DNA of 64,000 nt from Phylloscopus collybita (Eukaryota > Chordata > Aves > Passeriformes > Phylloscopidae): positions 3,827,501 through 3,891,500 of the forward strand of contig JAJNNQ010000003.1 of assembly GCA_027886175.1 (NCBI GenBank), written 5' to 3'. A program made the position numbers and the translations under genes. The notes beneath the pieces are model-generated. The model saw nothing but the letters and a program-made list of their open reading frames with translations, did not search any database and was not told the DNA's origin. Below, piece by piece: positions 1-13,759 of the stretch. The stretch's first letter is position 1; each line of letters begins with the position of its first letter.

Positions 1-2540
1 TCCTGCAACCACCCTTCCTTGTTGCAGGACAAGATGTTTGCCTCACTTGCAAACAAACCACGGCCCTCACAGCACACCCCAAATTTGATGCTGAGGGATG
101 CAATGCTGCTGGTCCACACCCCAGCTGTGAGCAGACTCCTTGCAATGCTTTCCTCCTCCAAAGCTTTCCCCATCTCTCCCTGCCAAGGCACGTGCTGTGG
201 CGCTGGATGCTGTTTTCCTTTGGAGTGTTCATTACTTCCATTACAGAAGAGTCTGGAAGCCCTCAAATCCAGCCAGGGCCATTTTCACACTCGAGGTTAC
301 TGTACCCACAGGGTGAGACAGCCCCTGCTGGATGAGTCTGGCACGAGTCTGGCTACAGTAAAAGTCTGGGGAGAAACACACATTAGCCAGCTTGTCTTAG
401 CACCTAGGAGAGCCAGGGCAAGGCAAGGCAAGGCTGACTGATGTGGGTGTTGGCCTCCCGTCCACTCAGAAGCTGTGTTTTCCTGTGCTTCACCTTTCTC
501 ATGTTTTGAAAGGAAGCCAAAATCCTGGAGAATCTGGGAAATTCCATTGGCGATGCCCTTGTTCTGCGTTTCCCTGTGTGCTGGGCAGCCTGGAAGGCTC
601 TTTTCTTTCTTAACCACCCACAGACTAAAAGACCTTGAGCAAAGCCCTCCAAGTCCTACCAACATGACCAAAAAAGCACATGTGTGGGGGTTTTTTTATC
701 CCTCTCTCATTCATCTTTGTTGAAATACAGCTGAATAGATCCCTCAGGTTTGTACCCACTCCTGCTTCTAGATGATATGGTCACCTGGAGATGAAGCAGT
801 GGGACGCATGAAGCCTGAACAGAGGGTCCACGTGGGATGGCCAGAGCTCCCACCCAATGTAGCTGCTGCTTCTCTGCCTGAAAACATAACTTTTAGCAGA
901 AGCTGCCCTAAAAATGGAAGACTTCTAAGAAATAACTCCCTGAGAAGGTATTATATCCAGGAGGTAGGAAGCACAGTATTAAGGATTTTGCAGACTTCCT
1001 TTTTATGTGCATAAGAATTCAACAAGGTTCAATTTCTTCCAATTTTTTAATTCTCAAGCTTTCTCATTTGACAAATAATTTGAGGGCCTCCTTTGGAAGA
1101 TTCCTTCCAGTCCGAGAGCCCTCATGGCATGTGAAAAGCCATGCAAGGAGGTTGTGTGGGAGCAAGTCCTGGGGAAGCATTTGGGTTTAAGAACTATTCA
1201 TGATCTGAAAGCAGAATTTGCAAGCCAAAAGGATGAAGAAAAAAATGTGGAAGCAGGGAAAATGCCAGGCCAAAGGAGACCGAAGGGGTTAAACAACAGA
1301 ACTTTACAAAACAAGAATTAATGTGATACATAACAGGTAATTCTATTTTAATAATCAATTTTAGGAGTGACTGGCTATTTTCAAAGCATTCCTGTTGTAG
1401 CCAAAGTTTTAACTAGGCGTGCGAGAGTGGGCATAAACACCTGTGGACTTTATAAGAGTAAGAAGCAATTTATCACCCAATAAAAAGCCAAACACTCATG
1501 TTAAAATTTTCAGGTTTGCATTTGCTATTTTAAGTGTCACATGTGTGGATGGTTCTAGGGGAGGTTCAGAAGAAGTGGATACACATCCTACACACAGAAG
1601 CACATGTGCACACAGCCAATCCAGCCAGCTCTACAGAAGGGAAGAAAACCTGCCTGGAAGCACCAATGCTACAGTTTCATCCCTCCAATGTTTTGTATTA
1701 AACCCGTTGTGATCATCGACCAGAGTTGTTTAAAACCTGAACTAAATAGGCATTAAGTCAGTTGCCATGTGAAATTATTGCCATTCGATTTTCAGATAAA
1801 CCACAAAACTTGATGAACTAATATTGTTCCACCTGAATTAACTCATCATCCCCGGGAAGAGAAGGTTGTGGAGGCTCTAGTATCGATGATTAATCCTCCT
1901 CCTATTGCAAGGCACTTGCCTGCAGGTAGAGAGATGCCCTACTAAAGGCAGGCTGAGGAGCCACAGTGCCTCCAAAACATCTGCCTTGCCAAACTACCCT
2001 GACAGTAGTGTTTAATATTTTTTACATGTGGGTAGGAGAGGGAGAAATTTTTTGTTATGAAACTATAAATACACTAAAATCCCCATCAACAGTTCAAGTC
2101 ATGCTTGGTAGATAAATCCAGGGACTGAAATTCAGGAATGTTAATTTATTCAACTGGTGGAGGAACATGCAAAGTTGATCCTTATCCCATAACTGGGCAA
2201 TCTCCCTGGGATTAAGCCATTAAGTTTTTGGGCAGAAGTGCCCTGTAAGTGACTCAGACTGCCCAACACGAGCAGGCAGAGCCCTTTGTGTCCCCCACCC
2301 TGGCTGTGCTCAGGGTCCTGAGCAGTAAATGCTTAACTGGCCCCGTGCGTGCACAGCAGTCCACCTGGGCATGCAGAAGTGCTGCTCCACATAAATTAGT
2401 CACACATGGGCAAAGGTGCCTGATGCATTTGGAAAAATCTTACCCCGAGAGCTACCTGGTTTGCTCTGAAAAGATTTTGCTCATCAGGAAAATTCAGGGC
2501 AGTGAGGGGGGAGAATATATTTGATGCAGGTGTCCAAATA
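1..2540. other. Non-coding stretch, no gene seen
   Basis: This is AT-rich unique-looking DNA. Short open frames of up to about 140 codons occur on both strands and overlap one another. They have no recognisable domain and no consistent splice-site pairing, so I read them as chance. The only structured element is a short GGCAA repeat at 417-433. I see no tRNA-like or snRNA-like sequence and no long homopolymer. Confidence 0.7.
417..433. repeat. Short (GGCAA)n simple repeat
   Basis: Three tandem GGCAA units are followed by a partial copy. The tract is too short to be more than replication slippage. A longer degenerate relative made of AAGGCAGGG-type units lies at 50405-50500. Confidence 0.7.
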
Positions 2541-2550
2541 AACCTGTCCT

Positions 2551-2576
2551 ATAACCCATGGATCACAATGGGTTAT
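2551..2576. repeat. Inverted repeat, 9-bp perfect arms
   Basis: ATAACCCAT at 2551-2559 is mirrored by ATGGGTTAT at 2568-2576 with an 8-nt spacer, so a small hairpin could form. Nothing beyond the arms pairs. It could equally be chance in a 64 kb window. Confidence 0.7.
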
Positions 2577-2880
2577 TAATGAAATAGCTGTGAACATCAG
2601 CGTATCCTTGTGGCAGATTTCTTTCATAAATGAGTTGAACATTTTCCAATTTCAGGAAAGTGCTGCTACCTATAAACTTGGAGATTAAGGGCTTTTTCCC
2701 CTAAGACTCAGATCCCTCGGGGCACTTGTGTTCTGGCATGCATCCCTTATTTGCTGAAGAAATTTCAAACTTGGTAATTTAGCACCATACTGATAAAACA
2801 ATGGGGGGAAGGAAAAAGAAAAGCAGCAGTTGGGCATGCATGTGAAGGAGGAGAGAGGTGAGTGGTACAGCTTCAGGCAT

Positions 2881-2919
2881 TTTTTTCTGTTTTGGTGTTT
2901 TTTGGTTTGGTTTTTTTTA
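2881..2919. repeat. T/G-rich low-complexity tract
   Basis: Runs of T are broken only by G doublets or singlets and one C. The same style of tract recurs at 24622-24645 and 25221-25248. It has no coding potential and is best annotated as low complexity. Confidence 0.75.
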
Positions 2920-2929
2920 TCCACAAATC

Positions 2930-5900
2930 ATACTGCAGATTTTTTGTGAGATTCATAGAGAAAACATTCCCAAGACACAACATATAAGATGCATATCAAT
3001 CCACAAGCTGAGTTTTGCAGATGCAAAATGACCTGCAGAATTTGAAGGAGGATGGAGGCTGTTTTATAACCATTTTTTTCCCCATATAATTTATTTAAGT
3101 CTAAGATGTTGGGCTAAATTTGCCACTAGCAGAATTATGAGTATTAGTATTATTAGCATTACAGCAGCACCTAGAGGCTCCAGTGGAAACTGTGACCCTT
3201 TGTGGGTAGAAAAATAATAAACATGAGACTCTCCTGAAATCTTACAGTTGGCATGGATGGGATAAAAAGTGTGCCAGATGGGAAGATTACCATTTTATTT
3301 TTACAGATGGAATACAGAGTTCTGCTCATGGAGAAGATCAGTGGCAGATTCTCATGCAATATTTTCACATAATTTTCATTCACTGAGAAGTTGTTTTTTT
3401 TATTCCTTTTCTTTGACTGCAATGAACAGAAACTCCTCTCTCCCTGCTGGTGCTTACTGCTTCTCATGGATAAATAGTGGGAGTCTGCTTGGTCACTGCC
3501 AGTTAAAACAGGTCTGCCTGCTTTAATATGGCTCATCTGTAGCAGAAATTCTGCTTTATCTCCCCCTTTTTAGCTAGGAAAATATTTTAGCCTTGGAAAT
3601 GAGCAGTTTATACTTTGGAACAGATCTTTAAATGTAAGCACATTGTGCTGATTGGTGCCATAAATGAAAGCTCCTCCTACAGAAGCAGTTTTGGGGAGGA
3701 TACGTCAAATTCTGCCTTTGACTTTTGTGGCAGAAATGTGAAACGGAGTTCATGATGTCAGGTCGTGTTGCTAGGAGTCCCCCAGCAATCACGCAAATGC
3801 TGAGCATAAGATGGATCACGATCCCCACCAGGCAGAGGGGAAGGAACTGCCCCAACCACTCCACTGCGTGCTCCTAAACCTCACTAAGTGGCTGCAAAAA
3901 GCAGCAGGGAATGAGCATGTGCTCAGTTGCAGTTTTTTGGGTCCATAGAAGCAAAATGAGGCAATGTGTTAAGAACAGATGTCTTTCCACCAGGAAGGAT
4001 TTCAGAGGCTGCACGATCTGTCTTGCTGAGAATCCAGTATAGTAAATATGGCACTAAAGATCATTTCTTTCCTTATGTTTCCATGTGCTAGAATCCTCAC
4101 ATGGGACAAAACAGGAGATCACTGGGTTAAGGAGCTGTTGCAGGATGTTTTGGCTGAGGAAGGTGGTCACCTTTTTGGCCTTTTCAAGGAGCCATAGCAA
4201 GATCAGGGTTATCATATATTCCCCAGGGAAACACCAGCAGCTCCAAGTCCTGAACACAGCACTGACAAGACAGCATTGGCTATCTTGGGGCTGAACTTGT
4301 GGCCAGAAGTGTTGATCAAGCCCAGGCAGAGTCCCATTTCTACACAAGATTCCTGCCACTCCTGGGTTCACATAGGACACTCAGACCAGACCTGGGCTGT
4401 AGATGGAGGAGCTGCTCCAGCTCCAGACCAAAGTGGGTCCTGGATCCTCCCACTGCCTTCAGCTCCAGGACCAGAGGGCTGGAGCACAGTATTTCAGTGC
4501 TATATTTGTGAACTCTCCAGAAATAAATGGGAGCTAGAAGCTGTCCTGCCAGGCACTGTGAACAGAAGCTCAAGCCAGTTGTGTGTTGCACGAAGGACAT
4601 CTGTCAGCTTGGGTGATAAAATAAGAATGTCTGTCACGATATGAATTACCACAATTTTTCCTAGAGCTTGTGGTGCATTTAAAAGTGCTATAAAAGATGC
4701 AAGTGGGAGTTATGAGTGCTCATTAGCACTTCAGAATTACTTAATTATTTCATTCTCTAAGTTAATCCATGAATTTTGGAAAACAGTAGGTTTAGATCAA
4801 GGTTGCTGTGGACTGGGAAATACTTCTATGGAAAGAAGAAACTGAATTGGTTTGAATGATTTATAAAATGTGAGGGTTTCATTCCAAAATATCATTTATA
4901 TGCCCAGAAATCTACACAGCAAATCTAATCCAGCAAAGGAAAATGAACATTCTCAATCCATGAATAAAGATGGGAAGTAATTCTGCAGCAGATTCAGCCT
5001 GTGCCCGCCCATGTACGACAAGTAACTGATCTGAAGCCTTTTTACACATCTGTTAGGTTTGTATTTACCCCAAGTTTAGGAGAAAAAATGTGGGGACAAA
5101 GAACATGACAATAACCTTGAAGAAAGCAATCATGACAGCTACACACTGAGTTAAGCACATCCTTCCTTCCTTAATGCATCCACTGATAGGAAAGAAGGAG
5201 GAAAGTCAATGCCAGAGGCAAAGACTTACCAAAACCCCCAAAACTCCAGTAAATCCTGTTGGTTTTGATAGAGTGCACACCCAGTTTAAGGGGTACAAAT
5301 GAAGAAGATATAAATGGGGTTTATATGAACAGGATATAACAAAGACCTCGTTGACTTGATTTCCAACCAGCCACATGAAGAGTGTGGTGACCACGGATTA
5401 TGTTGTTCCAGGTGATTCATTGCAACTTCCATCAGTAGCCAAGTGTCCAGCAGACACATCTGAAGTGCAGTGACCTTGGCTTGCGTGAGTGAGGCCAGTA
5501 GTAAAAGCAAATGGAAGTTAAAATGAAAGATGTATATTTTTAGAAGAATTTGTAGTGTTTGGACTCCAGCTTTAGATGGCTCAAGAGTATTTTGTAAGCC
5601 AAAAATCTGTTCTTCGCTTCTGGTTTGTTGATTAAATATACTTGTTACCAAGAACTTCAAGCAGGAAAAAATTTAAAAGAGACTTCAGCTAAGATATTGT
5701 CAGCTTCAGCTGCAGCACTGAACAACTAAAACGTAATAGCTCTTCAGATCTCAAGTTATTTCCACTGACTGCCATATAATCAGCATGTTAAATCTGGGCA
5801 CCTCTTCAGGCACAGTTATTTGTGTGATATATACAGATCGATACCTATTGATTTTATAATTTTGATTCATCTCTATGCAGTGATTCAGTTTCACATCATC

Positions 5901-8900
5901 TTATTTATCAAGCTGTTCTCCGTGCCTTTGCTTCCAAGCTCCCTGAGGCTCCCAGGCCACTCGAGGAAGGTCCCACCACAACCACCCCTTTTGCCACTGC
6001 ACCCAGTGTCAGTGGGCACGTACTTGGTCACATTCCAAGGAATTTTGTATGCAAAGAGTCAACAGAGGGTACCCAGGGTTGCTAACCCATGAGGACAAAG
6101 TTCATAAACCTCCTTTGCTAATTCTATAGCCCCACTGCCCCTGCTGGATGTGGAGCCACTCCCCAACTTTCCCTGGAGGCTTTGCTGTCCCAAGGGACTG
6201 AGTGCAGCCACGTGTCTCCTACCCAGTGGCCATGCCTTCAGACTTCCCTTTGTGCTGGCTTATGAAGACATGAGGGGGATAAAACTTTGCACTGAATATT
6301 AAAATTTGGTTTTTTTACCCCTGGAGTTCTTTTGAACCAGTGCTGGCACCTGAAGCCCCTCCCCACTGCAGCTGCTACTGCGGACACAGCAGCAGAAAGA
6401 GCAGAAGAGCTGGCACGAAAAAGCCCAACGTGATTAACAGCAACCTGCTCGACACACTGGAGGAGACCAACCCCATTGCTGCCACTGACAGGGCATCAGG
6501 GAAATCCTGTTAACCTCACTGCATTGCATATATGCAAATGACAGCAGATTAACGAGCGTCAGCGATGCCGCCGTTCCCACTGTGCTCACACCAGTTCGCA
6601 TCACAACAAATTATGTCTGGACACACAAGAGGCACCCCAAGTAGACTAAATCATGATTTAGCAGCTCATGTCTGCCCAAACTCCCGCTCAACAGGGCAAC
6701 CCAGGTCTCCAGTGGTGTGCCTGCTGCTGGCAGCCCTTTCTCAGCACCGTGGTGGCCGGCGGTGACAGGATGTGGTTAAAAACCATCTGCTGAAATTCAT
6801 GTGGTGAATGAATTTAAGGCACACAGGAGAAACTTCTTTATCTTGAAAATGCCCAACCAAAAGAACTGAGCTCCTTTCCAACGCAACAAGTTCCAAATGT
6901 TCTTGTAGAAGGTGCTGAAGGCAGCTGGGATGTACTGCATCCTTGAAATGGGAGTTATTAGGGTTTCGAGGGTTTCCCTTTGGAAGGGAAACAAAAAGGA
7001 TTGATGAGGACTAAACATTTCAGGGGGGCTTACACACTCCAGCAAGATAGAAGCATGGGCTAATTACAAAATAAGACCTATCACCATGCAAAAATAAATG
7101 ACTTTAGAAATAGCTTTAGATATCATGTTAAAAGCACCTTTGGGAACAAAAAGATGCTATGCTAAAAACAGGAGATCTAAAGAGCTGTTATTACACATCC
7201 ATTACGTTTTCTGAGCTGTCGCATTTACTTTTTGAAGTTCTGTACACATGATACAGCAAGGCAAAACATTTTATGTACCGTAAGAAATTTGAAACAATGT
7301 TTAATGTTCAGAAGATAAAGTTAACAAAACTACACTTCAGTGGCTTTTTTATTTCTCTATTTTACGACCTTTCACGAACTTAAGAGTAAAAGGAAACAAG
7401 AAGGAAGGATAAGCAACTCTACGCTCCTGCTTGCTTTTTTCTACAGTGCTGAGCAGAGCCCAAGGCAGAAATCATAATAAAAAATGTCTTCTTTTTAATG
7501 TCTAAATAGGAGCTGTTGAAACACTGATGGTACGAAGTGTTTCGGGATGGAAAGCATTTGTTCCTCTTGCAGCTATCAACAGTCATATGTTACATGATTT
7601 TCTGATTTTTTCTCCCTGAAATTACAGAAGACCATCACGTCTTCATGACCATTTGGAACAGTTTTTCTGCCGTTTCTGCTTTTTCTAAAACCAAAACCAG
7701 CTACAACGATGACTCGCAAGAACTATTTCTACAAGAAGCAGGCAATTCAGATTATCAACATTTTCTCCGTTCCTTCTAAATACCCTTGGTTACATTTTGA
7801 TGACATCGATAGCTATAAGTACTGAATTTGCTGGGCAGTGATCCCCCCACAAAACTTTCATCCTGCTGGATGCTAAAATGCTCCTAATGCAGCTGCTGTG
7901 ATCATTAATATATGTTTGGTATAGCACAAACACACAAAATCCACTTCCTAACCCAAGCACCCACTTCAAATTCAAGTTGCTCATTTCCCTTGGAAGGAGA
8001 AGGCAACCACAAACAAAAAATAAAAAGAGTGAATGTGATGGGAGATTGATGCGTGTTTTAGAGCATGGTGTAGTTCACTAATTTATTGGCCTAATGAAGA
8101 AAAAATTGACGTCTGAGTGGCATGAGCTACACCAAACATAGCATCCTGCCAAAGCTACATTAGATGGAAACAGGTGCTTAGTTTAAACTGTCAAAATCTG
8201 CCGTGGCAGAACATCTATGCTACTTGTTAATAGAGGGCCTGGTAGAAAGCGAGGTATTTTTTCTGCTGCTTTCAGGAGGAAGATGCAAGGGAAATAACCA
8301 GAATACCAGCAAAGTTTTATAAAATGTATTTTACAACATATCTTGAATGAGTAATCATTGAACTTTTAAAAAATCCCGTATCTTAAAGACTATATTGGAA
8401 CATATTTTGGACATTTCTTACCATGTTTTTATGATGTCTGTTATTTCTCTCAATGACAGACTTCCCTTTCTTTAAACTAATACTTCAATGGGATGTCTTC
8501 CACTACAGCCCTGCAGATTTACTATCTGTGATTCAGAGGTAAGTCTGAGCAAATTAGAAGGGATTTTAAAGGCTAGACTATGTACCTGCAATCCAAGTTC
8601 ATGTGGTCAAATTCATTCCTGATATAACTGCACTGAGCATTCTGGTGTTTTTGTACTAGGAGAGAATTTTCAGTTGGATGGATTTATTCCTGGCATGAAT
8701 TTTAATGTTCAAATACAACTACTTAGGGTGACACCCTTTGACTAAAATCAAATGTATGGGGAAAAAAGATGGGTGAGTGACTTGGGAGAAGTATGATGGT
8801 GTTTTGAAGGATGATATCCATGCAGGATAGATCTACAGGACCTCCTTAGCTGATATTATGGCTTTCTAATTATGGGAAAGAGTACAAGTTGGAAGGTCCA

Positions 8901-11900
8901 TGAAGCAGAGCAGCAGGATGCAGCTCCCCTGTGTTTAAGCATAAGGATGTGATGGCAAAAACAGAGAAAAAGACCAGCTTCTTCAGGAGCTAATTCATGA
9001 TCCTCAGCCATCTTTCTCTCATTTCATTGGAAAAATATTCCAAACACTTCTAACACTTTCAAACTCTACAGGGAGTTTGTGTCACTCATGACTGAACAAG
9101 CAAACAGCCCAGGGATGGAGTAGGAACCAGTGAAGTGGGAGGACCACATCCCAGGACCTCACTGGTGGTGTAATGGGCTTGGTGATGGCCTTGGCATTTC
9201 AAGTGAACATGGATTTAATGTATGAGCCTTTAAGAAAAGATCTTTAATGACCCACCAGCCCTCTGAAACTTCCCAAATCTGAAAGGACAACTCTGTACAT
9301 GTAACAATTACGTGGGTTCAACACTGACCTGGGGAAAGTGTCACCTCCTGAATCACAGGGGATGCTTCCATTAACATCAATATTTTCCATGGAGGTCCCC
9401 CAGCCAAGCCTGCCTTGTCCCAGCCCTGCTTGGAAGGTCTTCCAGGGCTGTAGCAAAGGTGGTATGGCTGGAGACCAAGTCAAGGCATTATTTTATTTTG
9501 TTTTGGTTAGCAGAGTTGATATTTGGTCAAAGGCTCCTAGCTGTGAAACGATGAGGAGCTGCCAATTTCTAAGCTAAATGTTGTACATTCATATCCTGCT
9601 ACCACTAACTCCATTACGATTAGTCAGGAGTGAACTTAGAAGGTTCAGAAATAACGTTTGGATAAACATCCCCAAATTTTGGATGCTTATCTGAGCCTGA
9701 CCCAAACCCCCTGAGTATGCAGAACTGAGCTGAAAATCTGGCAAGAATGTTGATTTCCACACTTTTCATTTCTCTCTTGAAGGCTATATTTGCAGTTTAA
9801 GATATTTCCTTTAATTGGAATTAGCATAATACATTATTTCCCCATGGTGAGAACAGCTTTTCTGTAGTTACTGTGCCTGTTTGGATTTTGTCCAAGGAAG
9901 TACAAAAGGGGATGAAAGTGAACATGAAAATCCAAAGTAAATAAGTGAACCAAACTCTTTAAACCCCACAAATGGGTAGATTCTGCTTAAGGCCTCCCCC
10001 AAAATAAATTACTTGGTCCAAGCCTAAAATGATGCTCTTCCTTTTTAATGGTGCCTCTCTACTGGTGCCAGCCGTATCCCTATCACATACATTTGGTAAA
10101 AATTAATAATCAATAATGATTTATGCTTTGGGGATTTTTTTGCCCTTTCTTTTCTGGGGTATGTCACTGCTTCAGCTAGCATCCAATTTGTTTAATTCCA
10201 TTAATTATCAACACTTACAAAAGTATTGTGCCAGGTATGGTTGAGTCTTTGGGGAGCTTGGAATAACAATCAGTAAGTGTTTGACCTTGCAAAATTTGCA
10301 AGTTAGAAGATGCCAATTCCATGAGTATATTAAATTCTGTGATATTTTCTGTGCAAGTGTAGTATTTAAGCAACCAATGGAGCCTTCAGATGAGAGGAAC
10401 TTCACATCAAGGTAGCACATGGGAGACCCAACCTGCTGTTATGAAGACCCAGCCTATGCAGGTGTGAATCCAGCTGTTAGACCTGACCTCACTGCAGACC
10501 TTGGGGTGAAGGCCCTGAAATGAAAACCCTGCAAATACCCAAAGTGAGGTTCTTTTCAAATTAACCCCGTTGCAAATCAGCTGGTGATGCGAGGTGCATT
10601 CGGAAGGACACGAGTGACCTCAGACCCTTTCCAAACGCGGGGCTGGGAAGGTCATGTCAGCACCCAGCTGCTCACCCTTCCTCCTGCCACTCTTCCCAAG
10701 CAGAACTAATTATAGCAGCAGCCTGTGCGTGCGTGTGGAGGGATAAGCACAGCACATGGATACATCCACGCACATCCACAGACCCGAATGTTTGCTCACA
10801 TTTAGTAACGAGCAAAACAAACAAAAATGAGTATTGACATGAATGCCTGTTACCCAACGCTCTCAGGGAAGGAAAGCTAGGCCAAGTGTTATCCCATGAG
10901 CACTACTCCAAAATATTCCTCTCCAAGCTCAAATCCAGAACGTGGCCTGGAGACCAGCTTGAGCACCGAAACAGAAACCCAGCCTGGTGCTTCCCAGCTC
11001 CCTGCTCCTTATCAGGGAGATCTGGGCAAGCTGCCGGGCAGTGACTGAGGGCTGTGCCGCTCCTCCCTGCCAGCTTGGGCAAGGAGAAAATGTCATCCAG
11101 CCCGAACACAAAGGGCAAGATGGTATCTCACTGCTGGTGTGGTGAAGTCATGTACTAGGAAAAATATATTTAGCTGTTCCTGGGCAGTCCCCAGGAGGCT
11201 GCAGAGCTGGTCTGATACCAGCCTTGTTCACCTGCCCCAAAGCGCCGTGTGAGACACTCATGGCTGTGGCACAAAGAGGCTCAGAATGACAATTGGCCCC
11301 CGTGCCAGTGACCCCCAGGAGCACTGTGGGGAGGGGGGAAGACACTGCTTACACAGCTGGGGATGTGCCAATATTGAAGATGCCAGCTTGATCAAAGAAA
11401 GCAACTAGGATCATACAGAGAGATCTGCTGTAAAGTCATCAGAAACATATCCAAAGTGAAGAGAGAGGCATGAAATATTCCCATAATGAAATCCTGACTC
11501 CACTGAGGGCAGTAGAAGAGCCCTGACTGCCTTTTGGACAGAGAGGGCAACAATTCAAGTGTTTGTTTAGCCGTCAGAGAAGGAACATTACTTGGTGTAC
11601 AGCCCACACTGCTTTGTGATAAACATGTTATAAAACAGATATTTGCACAGACTGCATACAATGGGAAAGTCACAGGGAAAGGTGGGGTTCAAAAACAGGT
11701 TTATAAAATTATAAAAATGCCATGGAAGAGCACAGGCTGGAGGATGGTGGCCGTTCTGTTCTCTTGGCTCAGCACCCTGAATTTTGTTGTTTCCTCTGCA
11801 GTTTTTTCTGTCACCTTATCATAATTTTACAGTTGAACTCATCAGCTGGCATTAGCCATAGTCAACCTATTTAACAGCACTGTAAAACAAACAATCCAGA

Positions 11901-13700
11901 AGAATTTGTCTCTGCAGCCATGTACTTTATAAGGCACAAGTCTGAATAAATATGTAACTGTTCACACCCTTTCAGAAGTGCTGGAACAGGAACACACTGA
12001 ACCCAGAGCACTGATTTATATCTAAGGCAGCATTGACTCCAAAATAAGAGTGAAAATGTAGGTTAGATGGATAGTAGGTGCTACAAAGAGTAATTGCTCT
12101 CTTGTTTTATACCTTAGAGATCTGTATGGGGTGGGCAAGAGCCCAAGACAAGATAGAAAACAGCCAGCTTGAATGCACAGACTGGAAACAAAGGACAGTC
12201 ACAGCTCATCCTACCTGATTGAAAATACCATTCAAAATCATAATGTGCTCTATAAATCAAGATGAAGGGTGGGAGGGTTGTCCCTCAGAAGCTTCTCTCT
12301 GCTCTCCTGGTCAGGCACAGAACCCTTCCAAAAACACACCAGCTCTGCGTGCAACGCCTGAACGGCCACGTGGAACTGCACGGCCGCTTGAAATGCATGA
12401 ATTCAATCAGCTGAAAAGACCCACTGAATTTAATTGTGTTAATAAAAAGAAAGTTATGCATCCTCACTGACCACAGGGGGAAAGTTGGCAAAGGGTTTGA
12501 GATCCTATCTTCTGGATTTCTCCTGCACAGGATGGGAGAACAGAGAGAATTACTCCTGGGCAGCTCTCTTGGGCCCAGCGAGCTGAATGTTAATAAATGA
12601 GCAAGCATGCAGGCTGTGTAAGTTTTGTATACACACTGTGATTTACTTTGTGAAATTCACATGACAAATAATAATTCCCCTTGCACTATAAACCCTCATT
12701 TTCCAGTGCTCAGTACCAAACCAAAGAAGCCACGTGTTTAAAGGTCTTTGCCTCTATTCTTAATGTCAGAATGTTAAAAAAAGAGTTAATTTGAGAAGGG
12801 AATTATTACGGTCAGGTTACGTGAGATTCACTCTGATGTACTCTAAATGATGTGTTAAATGATGATTTCCAACACAGCCCGTAGCAGAGAGTTTGTTTGG
12901 AATGACATTTGTTGTGGCACCAGTGGCCACTACGAAGATGAATTTATATATACACTTAGAGCACCTGCCTGCAGAGGTGTCACGGAGAAGTTCTGCATGA
13001 GCAGATGACAACAGATACTTTGCAAGCACTCACTGACTGAATTTGTGCTCCAAAATAGCAATGAAAAGGTTGTCTAGAGTGCTTTCTCCACTTCTTTCAT
13101 GAAATGCATGCAACCACACTCTCAGCTGTTGTTATTAAGCATTACATGGTGATTTCTTCAGCAAATAACGCTCCTTTAGCAAATCAGCCACACTGCTGTG
13201 GCTTCTTGCAACCTGTTTAAATTTTAGTCGTGCAGGTTTTGCAGAACTGCTTCTCTTGGCTACATGATTGTGAACAGTGACATTTATAAATGAATATAAT
13301 GTTTGAAATTCTATTCAGACCATATTTAGGCACCAGCATCTACACAAACAAAGCTCTGATGCTCTGAGATTAGCAGAATACTGATAGAAAGATAACCTAC
13401 TCTGAGTTAGGAGCTGAGTAAGGAGCAGTGATGGATTTGTCCACTTTTCTTTCAGTTTAGGAACCCTTCCCAGTGAAGTCACTTCTTTACCCTGCAAACA
13501 TTGAGCTCCGGTTTTACAGCTCTGTGATTTTAGATAAATACAGCAGTGTCCGTGTCAGGGGACAGATGCCACCTCCCCTGAGGACAGTGATCACAGTCAG
13601 AACTCCTCTGCTGGGGATCCCTTTGTTGTTTGCCCATCAGGTCTCATCTGCTCATCTGCCATGTTTTCCCTTCCTTCTCACATATCCCAAATGTGCCACC
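2930..13700. other. Non-coding stretch, no gene seen
   Basis: About 10.8 kb without a gene, a recognisable transposable element or a strong simple repeat. Open frames are short (none above about 125 codons) and lie on both strands without domain signatures. The base composition is even and AT-rich. Parts could be diverged beyond recognition or conserved non-coding DNA, but nothing here distinguishes those possibilities. Confidence 0.65.
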
Positions 13701-13724
13701 CTCACACCAAAATAGTTTGTGGAG

Positions 13725-13751
13725 GTTTCCATCCTGTTACAGGATGGAAAC
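13725..13751. repeat. Perfect 12-bp hairpin with 3-nt loop
   Basis: The left arm GTTTCCATCCTG (13725-13736) and right arm CAGGATGGAAAC (13740-13751) are exact reverse complements around a TTA loop. The flanking bases do not pair, so the structure stops sharply. The arms contain GGAA cores of the ETS/NFAT type. The stem is too short for a microRNA precursor. Confidence 0.85.
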
Positions 13752-13759
13752 AGGACCCA

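Noticed and set aside
11745..11800. Acceptor-like TTCCTCTGCAG near 11799
   Set aside because: No matching donor, branch-point context or homologous exon; single acceptor-like motifs are frequent by chance.
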